Part shown: piece by piece, positions 53,576-64,000 of the stretch | How positions within the stretch are numbered: position 1 is the first letter of the stretch | Layout of the letters: every line of letters starts with the position of its first letter | Assembly (NCBI GenBank): GCA_001986395.2 | Contig: MQVO02000012.1 | Coordinates: 310,001 to 374,000, forward strand | DNA: 64,000 nucleotides | Direction: 5' to 3' | DNA from: Irpex lacteus | Taxonomy: Eukaryota; Basidiomycota; Agaricomycetes; Polyporales; Irpicaceae | Made by a program: the position numbers and the translations under genes | The notes under the pieces: generated by a model | Database searches by the model: none | The model's input: only the letters and a program-made list of their open reading frames with translations | Told to the model about the DNA's origin: nothing

Positions 53576-55716
53576 GTTCGTTATTGACTCTATAAATCGT
53601 GAATAAAATGCTGATTCTTGCGTATTTGAAGGCTCGATCGGTGGCTACCGAGAGCGCGAACATATTGCTTGTACTGCGCGTACCCTTAGATACCTCCCCA
53701 TGTTCAGTAGCTAGCCATAATAATTGAATATCCATTCCTCGTATTCGCTGCTATCCTCCGACCGAGTATACTTAAAGTACGCATGGATATGTCTCACGCA
53801 AACCGGATACTATGAGCCTTCTGTGTACGCGTACGATTACATGTGTACGGCGATAGTATACACGAGATCCTTCGGATTTCTTACTTGTGTAATCCGTGTA
53901 TAGTGTTGATCGCACCCGTATGTTTATTTAACTTCACACTCGATTCGTTTCCGGAGTCAGGGACTCAAGTCGGCCAATAAATTAATGGATAAACAGCCGA
54001 ACTGCGTATCATTCTACAGATTTCTACATAATCGACACTACTACTGAGTAGACTAACTCCATGTGCAGGAACTTACCTCTCTTGCCACAAGGATTATCAC
54101 TTCAATGAAGCGGATGGTCCGCCAATGCCTGAGTGACATTATGTTGTACCCTCAATTGTACGAGATTGAGCTCTGGAGCGAAGCCCCATCGCGTAACGAA
54201 CGAGGTCCCATGTCATTATCGACGACCTTGGGTAATACCCCCCGGGAGTGCATGGTAAGGTAACAATTAGCACGACAGGGACTTGGCGGCGATAGCAACG
54301 ACGTACCCCGCAGGTATTCCTTCCAATATCACTCCACTACAGACGACCTCCCTTCTTCTCGATGTCCCGGTTGCGAGCGAGTGTGGCCTCCGTGAAAGAT
54401 GAACAACTGAGCGAAAGGAGACCGGAGGGTGTGGCGGAGGCTGGCTGGTGTGCATACCATTACACAAGTAGAAGAACAATGTGAATTGCATTACCGTATG
54501 CCATTTTTGTCCTTGTTCCTTTCCGCGAACCTGTGTGCAGTCATCATAGCCCAGACCTGCGTTCGAGTCAGTCTGTCCGAGATCGACTGAGTTGTGAGTT
54601 GTGACTTTCGACAGCATTGAGCACTCACCTGTACAACATCTGCCCTAGCTCATGTATATTTGCTCCTCTTACTCCCTACTCGCGGACCACCAGGCTTCCT
54701 GATCTCTTGAGAACGCGAGCAGGCTTTACGCCGTTAGTGACGACGGGTGACTTAGCTGTGGTACAAGTCGTCTCAGTATTGCTCTTGCAGACCTTATACA
54801 AACATACCTTCTCATGCAGTGGTGTCAGCCCTACAAGTGAATTCCTTACAAAATGCTGGTGATGACAGGTTGAGAAAGATGCGTAAAGCGATGGTGAGCA
54901 TGCAGGTGTAAGAGGTGGTCAAGACCAAGTGACGACTTGCCGTCTGATGTCAGGGTCAGGAACGATCGACCAAGCTCGATCGACAACTCGATGATCGCGG
55001 CCAGACTCCTGGATCTCTCTTCAAACCACCACCTCGTCCTTGTCTGTGTACCACACTCACTCTCGCACTCCCCACAACCTTTCAATAATGAAGCTTGACG
55101 GTGAGAACCATCAGGGACGACGTTGACCGGGAGTTTCGGTAGATTGGTGCGTGACTGCCTCGATCTTGTGTTACCAAGCTTGCTAACGTTTGCTTTCACC
55201 CTCCAGGAGTCTACTGCTGCTGGTCGTATGCTAGAGATACCATGCCAGTACACAGTCCCTCCCCGATATCGGAAAGCAAGCTAGCTTCCAGGAAGGAGTC
55301 AGCGTAGATCACACTTCGCCAAGCCGCAGTTCGAATTCATTGAGACGGTGAGACAGCATGAGGGGTCCGTCGTATCTGGTGCGTTCCATACCTCATAAAT
55401 CTAGGATGGTTACATTAACAGAAGTGTCTAACAGCGCAAGTAGATGGGCTATGTGACTGAAGCACGCATACAAGAAGCCAGGATTAGTATACTGCCCTCC
55501 AACAAACTAGCGCAATGTCCTCGGCTACTGCATTCGTACCAAGACCCCCCTCACTCTATCGCAAACGTTGTTAAGTTACCGTCCCCGTTCGTCGATTGGA
55601 ATACAGTCTATCGCGATGTCTGTCGTATTTGTACCTAGATTTCCGCTACTCCCTCGTCTCCCGCAAAAGTTCTCAAGATCAGTATTGCCTCTGTTTCTTT
55701 CTCCCAGGACCCTATC
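53576..55716. other. Gene-poor region, nothing recognised
   Basis: Short ORFs on both strands (for example minus-strand 54617-54267 and 55253-54846) show no known pattern. One further intron-like segment starts near 55147 (ggtgcgtgact... with TGCTAAC) and resembles those at 50562 and 52010. Confidence 0.4.
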
Positions 55717-57423
55717 GTAAGTGATCATGACTTTCATTATCTTAGAAATCGACACTGAACATCATATTTAAGCACAGCGCAATGCTCCCCGCATACGTAC
55801 CAAGATTCCGCTATGCTCGTCTCTCGCAACGGTTCTCATGATATTGCCTCTATTTCTACTTCACCGTAAGTACTTATTCGCTCCAATACTTCAAACCTCA
55901 ACACTGAACTTCTGATCCAAACCCAGTGCAATGTCCACCGTACATCAAGATTCCCGCTACCTCAGCTCGTCTTCTTGGAATGGCTTTCTTGTAAGTAACG
56001 TTTAATATTTTCGACGTCGATTCTGAAATCCTGATCTGAACACATTCTCCTCAATATTTGTACCAAGACTCGACTCTCGTCTCTTGCAACAGATTCTTCA
56101 ATATCTCGTCCTCTGAGGGATATACTGTAAGTACTCACGACCTTAATACCTTCGACGTCGATGCTGAAATTATGAGCTGAACATAGCGCAACGTCCCCCG
56201 CATACGTACGAAGATTCCCGCCACTGCTTTAAAGCTCTCAAGACATCGCTTGTAAGTACCTACTGCCTTTAACATCTTTCGCACGGTATTGCTGAACTTC
56301 TAATCTGAACACAGAGCAATTCCCACAGCATACGTACCAAGATTTCCGCTATCACTGTTAGTCTCTCGCAAAACACCACAAGATATCGCCTCTATATCTC
56401 TACTACTATAAGTACGCACAACCTCCAATACCTTCGACGTTGGTGGTGAAATTCTGGTCTGAACTCAGCGCAATGTCCGTCGCATTCGTACCAAGGTTCC
56501 CGAGGTCTCGAGATACGCCTCTGTTTCTTCTTCTAGAACTCTACGGTAAGTACCCGCAGCCTTCAATACCAGACGTCGATGTTGAAATTCTAATCTAAAC
56601 ACACTAGATCCGTCTCTATAACCAAGTCTCTATCTTCAAGCTGTTAGCAAGACCATCCGACATGTACGAAGCCTACGCTAAATCACTAAAGCACAAGGTC
56701 GACTCGAATCTGGTTTCGATAACCCATGGCGAAACCGTAGCAGGATATCGAGAGAACAGGGAGAGCATATCTTGGGTTATACTTGTGGTGCGTTCTATAT
56801 CCTCATACCTAATGGTATTCCGCTGACACAAGTCTTCGTCATTCCTCGCAGTCAAACCGTGTTATAAGTATATGTGGTAAGAGATCAATGCAGAATCGAT
56901 ATTACGCTCCAACAAACTACTAGTAGCGCAATACCCACCGCATTCGTACCAAGATTCCCGCCACCACTTCTCGTCACCCGCAAACGTTCCCAAGATATCG
57001 TCTCTATCCGAGTCTCCTTATACCAAGATCCTATTGGAAGTAACTATAACCTTTGACGTTACCAATGCCTCTGAATTGGTGTCGGCAACGTCAAAGGCTG
57101 TAATTACTCGCAGAAAGCAGTGGCTAGCTTCTACTAATCTGAACATGGGCTTACAAGTCGTCTCTGTAACCAAATCCCGGCTTCTCGTCTCTCGCGTAAG
57201 TGATATCGCCTCTGCCTCTCTCTCAGGTAAGTAATTACAACCTTTGATACTATCGAAGCTGAAATTCTGATCTGAACACACTTGTAGCTATCTACCGCTT
57301 CCTTCTCTCTCGCAAAAGCTCCCAACATATCGTCTCTGTCTCTTTCTCCCAGGACTCAACTGTAAGTGTTTACAACCTTCAATATCATCTACGTCGACAC
57401 TGAACTCTGATCCATCTCTATAG
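55717..57423 (+). repeat. Tandem array of alternating intron-like and exon-like units
   Basis: Intron-like units (gtaagt... ending in ctgaac-acag or a tag acceptor) lie at 55717-55777, 55866-55926, 56127-56186, 56252-56314, 56546-56607, 57227-57287 and 57362-57423, with lengths 61, 61, 60, 63, 62, 61 and 62. Degenerate ones start at 55991 (acceptor lost) and 56408 (donor GT changed to AT). The exon-like units between them share cgcaatgtcc and cgtaccaagattcccgct and vary from 64 to 93 nt, so reading frame is not kept. Confidence 0.85.
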
Positions 57424-58596
57424 CCAACTCTCTACATCGTAGACCTCAAACCTCCCATATACCGTATACCCAAGCCACACGAGCACAAGAACCGCACTCC
57501 CAGATGCCTGAAACCCCGCTACTTTCAGTAGGACTTCGTGCATTTGTGAGTGCCATCCTTGTGATAACGTAGGTCGATGTGGATGGTAGTACGGTTGAAT
57601 TTGGGGTATTGAGGTATGGCTGAGGTGGTTTTGGTGGTCAAGAGAGGCGGTGCAATAGATGGGAATGTAGGAAAGCGATATAGTATGCGTGTTGTACATG
57701 TACATATGAGTTCATACTAGGTACATGTTCGTGCTACTGATAACTTATAATATCTTCATGACGCACCAACGAATGCACGGTTTAGCTAGCTTCATATGAC
57801 GAGCACCAGTAAGTTCGTCTTACGGCAGAGCTTTGAATTCGTCCTTTCAAGCGCATTCGCATCTTTCACGCACAGAGCTCGACGTCGACGCATAAGCATC
57901 CCAAGTATCACTGTAGTACAGTTCGCCACCGCTCTGAGGATTAACCCATGATTAACCCACCATTATTCCACCTTTACCCTAAGTACCTTTACCTTACCTT
58001 CAATCCTCCACCGATACAACTAACGTGCCGTTTATTTCGATCTCATCGTATCCGTATAGGTTGCGGATTACAGTAACGCTACATAATACTATCCGTCCTA
58101 TTCACTTGCATCGGTCTGCACGCACGAGAGATCAACGAATGCATTAAACTTATTTCATTGAGAACTACGCTACTGTTATCTACCACATGTACATACAACA
58201 TCGACATGCTCGCTCGAAGAAGGAACAACTCACCTCGACGCACGCTCGCGAGACGACGAATTAGCTTGATTCTAACTCGCCCGCCGCCTGCGTCCCCTTC
58301 CACGGCGCTGAATCTCTTCGCAAGCCCCGCATGAAGATCCCAGACACGCGCAATTGCAAGGAGACACCGACGAGCCACTCGTACGCGAGGACGACGACGA
58401 CAGCGCAGAGTGCCAGTGTGCAATCCTCATGCGGCACGTTCAAATCTACGAGCACACCCACCGAATGCCGAATAACATAAGGCGATACAACGAAGACGAC
58501 ACACCTTATGCCAGACACAGGGGCGAAGGGACAGAAGTCCTCGATCACCCTCACCCTCTGCGGATGGGAGTGCATGTCCATCTTACCCAACCCTTT
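57424..58596. other. Gene-free region before copy B of the duplication
   Basis: Short ORFs only. It has no counterpart next to copy A. Confidence 0.45.
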
Positions 58597-58622
58597 ACTC
58601 TCCCAACCCACCTCTAAGCACC

Positions 58623-60851
58623 TCACCCAAAATGCAGCGGCGTAATCTTCCTCGGACTCGGCAGCTGCGGCCCCCCTACCCCATTGCCTCCGCCTAACCC
58701 TCCCCCTATCCCACTCCCTCCTGCAGGAAACGCACTCTGACTCCTCACATGCCCCTCACGGCGTCGAGGCGACCCCGCAGAGTCAGGCACGACGAAGTTT
58801 CGTCCTGTCGGTGTGCCTAGGTATGAGTTTCGAGGTGATGACCTCGCGTTCGCGTGTGGAGAGGGTGGTGGGAGCATAGCGTTTGAAGAGGAAGGATGAG
58901 GGTTCGAGGAGGAGGAAGAGGAAGGATGAGAAGAGGAAGAGTGGGAGGAAGGGAGAGAAGGAGGAGAAGGAGGTTTAGCGAGCGCAGCAGGCGGCGGCCC
59001 CACAAGCTTGGCGATAGACCACGGGAGGTCGTACCCCGCGTTTGTTGCGAAGGCGATGTACCGCGCGATCTCGAGGTGGAGGGTTGGGTAGTATGTTGTT
59101 GATGCTTTGCGGGCGATCTGTGGTGTCAGAGTCAGTTTGAGATCAGAGTGAGGGTGAAAGAGAGAGGGGGGAAGGGAAGGTAAAGGGAAGGGGAGAGGAA
59201 GAGGAGGAAGAGAGGACGTACGGCGAGTATGCGGTCGATGCCTGACATGAAGAGGTCCGAGTGTAGGCGGTGCGGGGAGAGCTCGTGGTCCTTGGGTAGG
59301 TTGAGATGCTGCGCGGAGGCTGCTACAGCGTTGAGCAGCTTAAAGTGCGTCGTCTATCCACATAAATTAGCATATATGCATCAATCAACACACCAACACG
59401 CACCATATAACTCATAGCCTCAAACTCCACACCCCCCGTCATCCCCCCCGGCGCCCTCGGCCTCTCCACCCTCCCCTCATCCGTGACCTCCAACCTCCAA
59501 ATCGCGTTTCCCGGATGACAAAACACCCAAAAGTAATCCCTACACACATCCGAGAGTTCCTGCAGGTAGGTCTTGTATATGCGGGGTAGGTGCAGTTCCT
59601 CGATGAAGGGGTGCGGGGAGAGCGGGATGTGGGGGTCTTCGGTGGGGGGTGGGGCGGGCGTGAGGAGGAGGGAGCGGATGAGGGCGTAGGGGGTTGGGTG
59701 GGGTGCTGGGAGGGTTATCAGCGTGCTTGTAGTAGAGGACTCCCAGGGTGCAGAGCGCGATCGAGTGTGTCCTACCATGGGGCTGCCACTCGCAGGGAGA
59801 CTTGACGGCGGGTACAGCTCCAGCACTAATAATAATAACTCGACGATGATCTGCCTTGTGCCCACGTCGCCCGGTTTCTTGTCGGAATATAGCAACGACA
59901 CCAGCTGGGCGAAGGGGGTGGGTGTGCATGCGCGGAGGGCGGTGCAGCCGACGGCGGAGGTGGAGAGCGCTTTTATGCAGCGGAGGAGCTCGTGGAGGAG
60001 TTGGTCGTCGTGTTGCTCGGAGCGCCATTCGAGTTCGAGGAGCTCGTTGAGGCGGGTGAGGAGGGAGGTGTACCCGCCCGTGTGGATAAATGATTCTGTC
60101 CAGCTGCGGTGTGTGAGTGCGATGCGATGTGTTGTAAGTCATAGAATGTACCTGGCAGACTCGTTACGCAAGAGTAAACGAAGTTTCTTCACGACCTCGA
60201 TATCCAGCTCGGTGCTCGACGTCCCATTCAACAGCGCACAATACTTGGCTGGACTAAGCGCAGCCGCCTTTCCCTTCACCGGTGTCTCTACCACAGCCAG
60301 TTTCACCTTGTCAAGCGACTTGCCACGTGCGTGCATACCGGGCCGTTTGGGCGAGAATAGTGCGTCAGTGTCGTCCAATGACGCGTGCGGGGTGTGCTTG
60401 GGCGAGTTGAGGGAGTTGATCGAGTGCGAGCTGTGGGCTTTGCGGAGGGAGTGGGCGTGTGGAGTCGATGGGGGTGCAGAGCCCTTGGATAATGTGGCAG
60501 AGGACTTGAGCATGGCGGCTTTGACGGACGTCTCCATTGTAGCGAGTCGGGGACGCAGGGTGTCGGGGATTTGCAGGTCGTCCTACGCGAGGGTCAGCTA
60601 ATGACATGACACGTATGAACCGAACTCACGAGTAATTTATCAAACGCTTGCTCCATGGCCACCGGTTCAATAGCCGTCTCCTTCGTCTTTCCCCTCTTCG
60701 GCTTGTCCACGCCTCTGTTCTTGGCCAGCGGGGTGTTCGTCGTCACGGTCGCCAGCGCAGGCAAGTTCTCCTTCGATCCCTCAGTGGGGGACGTGACCAT
60801 GAAAAAGTCTGCGTCTGGCAGCCGCTTCGACGGTAAGATGCTTTTGAACAT
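58623..60851 (-). CDS. Formin-type GBD/FH3 domain protein, copy B
   Basis: Five exons were read: 60851-60630, 60582-60152, 60103-59404, 59353-59222 and 59117-58623. They join in frame to 659 residues. Exon lengths 1, 2 and 4 are identical to copy A (222, 431 and 132 nt); exon 3 is 6 nt shorter and exon 5 is 15 nt longer. Domain layout is the same: a GBD-like segment near 69-89, FH3-like helices, and a Ser/Pro-rich tail with an added Gly-rich stretch (GSGIGGGLGGGNGVGGP) absent from copy A. The stop falls after LHFG, where copy A reads on for GAGA. Differences in exons are mostly silent or conservative (E to D at residue 15, for example), and all splice sites are kept. Both copies therefore look functional. 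Expected role as in copy A: Rho-GTPase effector or scaffold without an FH2 domain. Confidence 0.85.
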
Positions 60852-62300
60852 GGTGAACTCGTGAATGAAAGAGGTCGTGAATGGGCTCGTTGGAGGTCGT
60901 TGGGAAGTGAACTGGTTCGCGCGCTGGTCTTCATGAACATCGCACAAACAAAACACAAACAACGCGCTCATTTGTGTCGAGGCAAGTCACACGTGATCGT
61001 TCTCCGCGCCGCTCTTGTCCTTTGATCCCCCACGCGTCGCCTCTCACTCGCTCACTGTCTCTCTCATCGTCCTCGCTCACAAGTCTCTCAAGCACGCGCG
61101 CTTATCGTAAATTCAAACTGACAGGGTTCCCCGGTGGTGAGTTACATTACAGACCAGAATAATTACGCTAGATAGGGAGAATGTAAGAGCAGTAAGAAGC
61201 GTACAGTGCGCCCATGCTACTGTACGCTTCTCTGCTCAAAACTCACGTGCTCTCTTTCTAGAGCGACCTGTCCGAATGCGTATGTTAGCTCGGGGAATCG
61301 GCTGGTGGAGAGGCGGGAGGCGTACCTAACGGGAGTTGCGAAGTGGTCTGTAAAGGCAATCTAGGTGAGTTTCGTGCGTCTTTACGAGTTCGCAGACGAC
61401 TTACAGCGATCGTTAAGTGCTGAAAACCCCTCCCAACACCCTCAAATTACGCTACAAGTCAAAAACACGGTCAACAAGTCATCTTGGACGCTACCGAAGC
61501 CCGCAGAACTCACCTCGCCCAGAACACCCACGCCGCCACCGAAACAGTCTCTTCAAACTCCTCTAACCTGCCCCGCCACTCTACAAGTCAAATCGCGCAT
61601 TTAGCAGCAAACCGAGCCACAACGAACACGAGAACTCACGAGAAGAGGTGGACCGGCTCCTACGCCTTCGCGATGGTGAGTACCACTTCGATCGCACGAA
61701 AACGACGACTTACCGCTCTTAAACTCCCCCCAGAACCGATCCAACCTTCGCACGCCCTCACACGACACACCGCACCACCTCTCCGCCGAACGCAGGGATA
61801 TCAACTCGAGTAAGCGAAGGACAGGAAAGTGGGTAGGAGGCTGAGATATGAGGGAGTACGGGCCAGTCGAGGCACTACTGAGCACAAGTGAGTAATGTAC
61901 ACATCCACTAGTATTCGAGCTCGCACTGCAACTGACGTACCTCAGAACCTCACCCAGCCCGCCCACCACCCACCGCCCAAGACCCCGCTCGCGGGAAGCC
62001 GATCCATACCGTCGGGACCTCGGAGAACTGGGTGGAAGTGACTCTGGGCGCAGGGGGAAGGGCGTCGGTGTTAGGTGCGTACCGTACGGCTGATTTGGGC
62101 TTGCGATGAGGACGTTGATGAGAGAGCTTGGTAGGGGGGTCTAGGTGCTCGCTGGAGAGGCGGAGAGGCGGAGAAGGCTTGGGAACGAAGGTGGATACCT
62201 GGACGACGACCCCCCCGGTCGCTGGACGTCGAAATATGGCGTCGAAGGAGATGATGCACGGAACCTTGAGATTGAGCAAGGAGAAGTGGTAGGAAGGCTG
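60852..62300. other. Conserved upstream region of GBD/FH3 copy B
   Basis: Counterpart of 39882-41350. No coding frame is conserved between the two copies, although donor-like and acceptor-like signals are present. Confidence 0.5.
61187..61237. repeat. Long near-perfect hairpin, copy B
   Basis: Same arms as at 40219-40269 (agaagcgtacagt and actgtacgcttct, plus gagcag and ctgctc). The only change inside the 51 bases is one substitution in the loop. Confidence 0.9.
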
Positions 62301-62316
62301 GTGGCGACGTAAGAAG

Positions 62317-63500
62317 GTGGGTCATGAACTACTGAACAGAGATCTTGCTTACCAACTCATCCCCACCAGTACCTCTAACCTCCACTTCCCGCAACAAGTA
62401 CGACGGCGTGAAGAGTTCACCGGGGGACACGCACGCTCACCGGGTTCGCGGGACGTCGATACGTCGTGGCGGGGCGATGGGGAGGTCTGGCTGGGCGAGG
62501 ACGGGGACGACTTGTCAAGGTGTCAGGCTACGGCGTCGATTAGAAGATGTACGGAGGACGTACCCTTGGTCGTCGGGCGTCGATATATGGCGTCGAAGGT
62601 GCGGGGGACGATGTAGGGGCTGGACGAGGACGTTGTGGGAAGTAGGAGTCTCGAGGGCTAACCAATGACGATTAGAAGGTGCGTCGCGACCCGTTAGACT
62701 GAGACAGGTGCTTACCGAGCTACGCCCATCAGTACCTCTACCTCCAACGCCCACAGCGGCAAGCACGACTGCTGGAAGAACACATCGAGAGGGCACGCAC
62801 GCTCACCGCACCAAGGTGCGGTTCGCGGGACGTCGATACGTCGTCTCGAGGCGAGGGCGTGCGTTGCGAAGGTTGAAGTGGGGTACGCGGGCTAGGCGAG
62901 GACTTGCACGCTCACCGCACCAAGGTGCGGTTCGCGGGAAGTCGATACGTCGTGTCGAAGCGATGGGAATGTTTGGGTGGGTCGTACGGGCTTGGCGAAG
63001 ACGTGGACTCGAGGTTTCAGGCCAAGGCCTCGATTAGAAGATGTATGGGGGGTCGTCGGGCGTCGATATGTGGTGTCGAAGGTGCGGGGGAGGATGTAGG
63101 GCTGGCCGACGGGATGCAGAAGTCTCGAGGGCTATAAACAACGATGATCAGAAGGTGCGTTGTGAGTCATTCAACTGAGAATATTGCTTACCGAGTCAAT
63201 CCCTCTAGCAGGACAGCACCCTCTGCATTCACAACCCGCCACCGCAGCTACGGTCACCGCAGGGACGCACGCTCACCGCACCAAGGTGCGGTTCGCGGGA
63301 CGTCGATACGTCGCGTCAGAGCGACGGCATGCGGCGAGTGAGTTACTGAACGACGAGTGGATGCGGCGATGTGGCGAGACCATTCGAAGGCGTGACAGCA
63401 AGAGTACTATCAACAAATGGAGTTGTTAGCTCACGGTTTCGACGAGAAGAAATGCGGAGAACATACCTACAAGATATCTTGCTCGTCGGACGTCGATATA
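62317..63500. repeat. Degenerate modules upstream of GBD/FH3 copy B
   Basis: Same module type as 41200-42470, with starts near 62330, 62698 and 63174 (ctgaga...tgcttacc). Confidence 0.75.
62806..63291. repeat. Three copies of the CCGCACC-AA-GGTGCGG hairpin cassette (copy B side)
   Basis: Perfect copies at 62806-62821, 62915-62930 and 63276-63291, each followed by ttcgcggga(c/a)gtcgatacgtcg. A related block at about 62437 lacks the palindrome and reads ctcaccgggttcgcggg. Confidence 0.9.
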
Positions 63501-63717
63501 TAGTGTCAAGGCCGGGAGACCTGTTGGGATGGTGGACTAATGGCTCGGTAGGTGGGGAAGAGATGGAGGGTTCGTATATGCGGCAAGGCGAGCGCGTTGA
63601 AGGCTTCAAGTCAGGGGAGCGGTGCACAGGACTTGCGACAACGAGATGATGGTCGACTGTCTGGACGGCGACTGAGAGAACGATGGCCGTAGCAAGAGTC
63701 TTGATGCGAACAAGAGC

Positions 63718-63779
63718 GTCGGGAGTCGAACATTGGGAGTCAACGTCGGGCGTCGGGAGTCGAGAGTCGGGCGTCGATT
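63718..63779. repeat. 7-bp minisatellite array, copy B first block
   Basis: Shorter counterpart of 42585-42708, reading gtcggga gtcgaac attggga ... gtcgatt. Confidence 0.8.
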
Positions 63780-63826
63780 TTGGTTGAACTTCGCTGCGAG
63801 GGATGACGAAGTGGAGTAAGGAAATG

Positions 63827-63856
63827 CCAGCACCCCTCGCAAGCGAGGGGGACTGG
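63827..63856. repeat. Hairpin with AA loop and degraded right arm
   Basis: Left arm ccagcacccctcgc as in 42981-42994; the right arm reads gcgagggggactgg, so only the inner 8 to 9 pairs remain. Confidence 0.75.
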
Positions 63857-63896
63857 ACTGTCCGTGAGGGGCCACAACGCCAGTGCGTAGATATGG

Positions 63897-63985
63897 TAGG
63901 TAGGGAGTCGAACGTCGGGAGTCGGGCGTAGAGGGTGGGGAGTCGAACTTCGAACTTCGAGCGTCCAATGTCGGGAGTCATAGCC
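63897..63985. repeat. 7-bp minisatellite array, copy B second block (near window end)
   Basis: Units such as gtcgaac, gtcggga and gtcgggc continue to the last bases of the window with some loss of register. Confidence 0.75.
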
Positions 63986-64000
63986 AAAAGTCTGCCTAAA

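Larger units (their letters stand above)
58597..64000. repeat. Copy B of the large direct segmental duplication (continues past the window)
   Basis: It matches 37590-43165 in order and orientation: GBD/FH3 gene, long hairpin, modules, hairpin cassettes and 7-bp arrays. The window ends inside it. Confidence 0.93.

Noticed and set aside
56408..56468. AT-AG or U12-type intron in the tandem array
   Set aside because: The unit is a copy of neighbouring GT-AG units with the first base changed. It has no U12 branch-point motif, so it is a mutated unit.
59723..60601. 292-codon plus-strand ORF antisense to GBD/FH3 copy B
   Set aside because: It is the antisense shadow of exons 2 and 3; in copy A the same frame is broken into smaller ORFs.

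Overview
The window comes from a filamentous fungus, most likely a basidiomycete of the Agaricomycetes. Genes are densely split by very short introns (about 45 to 75 nt, with GTRNGY donors, CTNAY branch points and YAG acceptors). The recognisable proteins are eukaryotic and fungal: COQ9, an RUS/DUF647 protein, neutral trehalase, an MRP-type ABC transporter, a GMC oxidoreductase, the autophagic lipase Atg15, F-box proteins and fungal-type protein-kinase-like proteins. No rRNA, tRNA, CRISPR or bacterial-style operon was seen. Splice structures were read by eye and exon joins were checked by reading phase where stated.

Left half (1-36.5 kb), ordinary gene-rich chromatin. A truncated F-box gene (minus strand) lies at the left edge. 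It is followed by a divergent mitochondrial-type pair (COQ9, minus; RUS/DUF647, plus), then a protein-kinase-like gene (minus) carrying a one-base frameshift, a Ser/Pro-rich gene, neutral trehalase (minus), a long ABCC transporter (plus, with one apparent frameshift) and a divergent GMC oxidoreductase / Atg15 pair. A plus-strand cluster of F-box, kinase-like and F-box genes follows. Its last two members are paralogues of the kinase-like and F-box genes at the left end and have the same transcriptional order (kinase then F-box), so the window holds two inverted copies of one gene pair.

Right half (36.5-64 kb), repeat-rich. A formin-type GBD/FH3 protein gene at 37.65-39.88 kb and about 3.3 kb upstream of it recur as a direct, diverged copy at 58.6-64 kb, about 21 kb away. 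Both gene copies are open. The upstream DNA holds modules of a few hundred bp, five copies of a perfect hairpin cassette, 7-bp minisatellite arrays kept in strict register, and further hairpins with an AA loop. Between the two copies there is only one convincing gene (44.37-45.0 kb, a short protein of a repetitive Agaricomycete family). About 13 kb then has no recognisable protein but is full of intron-like signals. This includes a tandem array at 55.7-57.4 kb in which 58-63 nt intron-like units alternate with similar exon-like units, and a TATA-led region at 52.5-53.6 kb with two duplicated 117-nt exon-like blocks. These structures are the most unusual part of the window.
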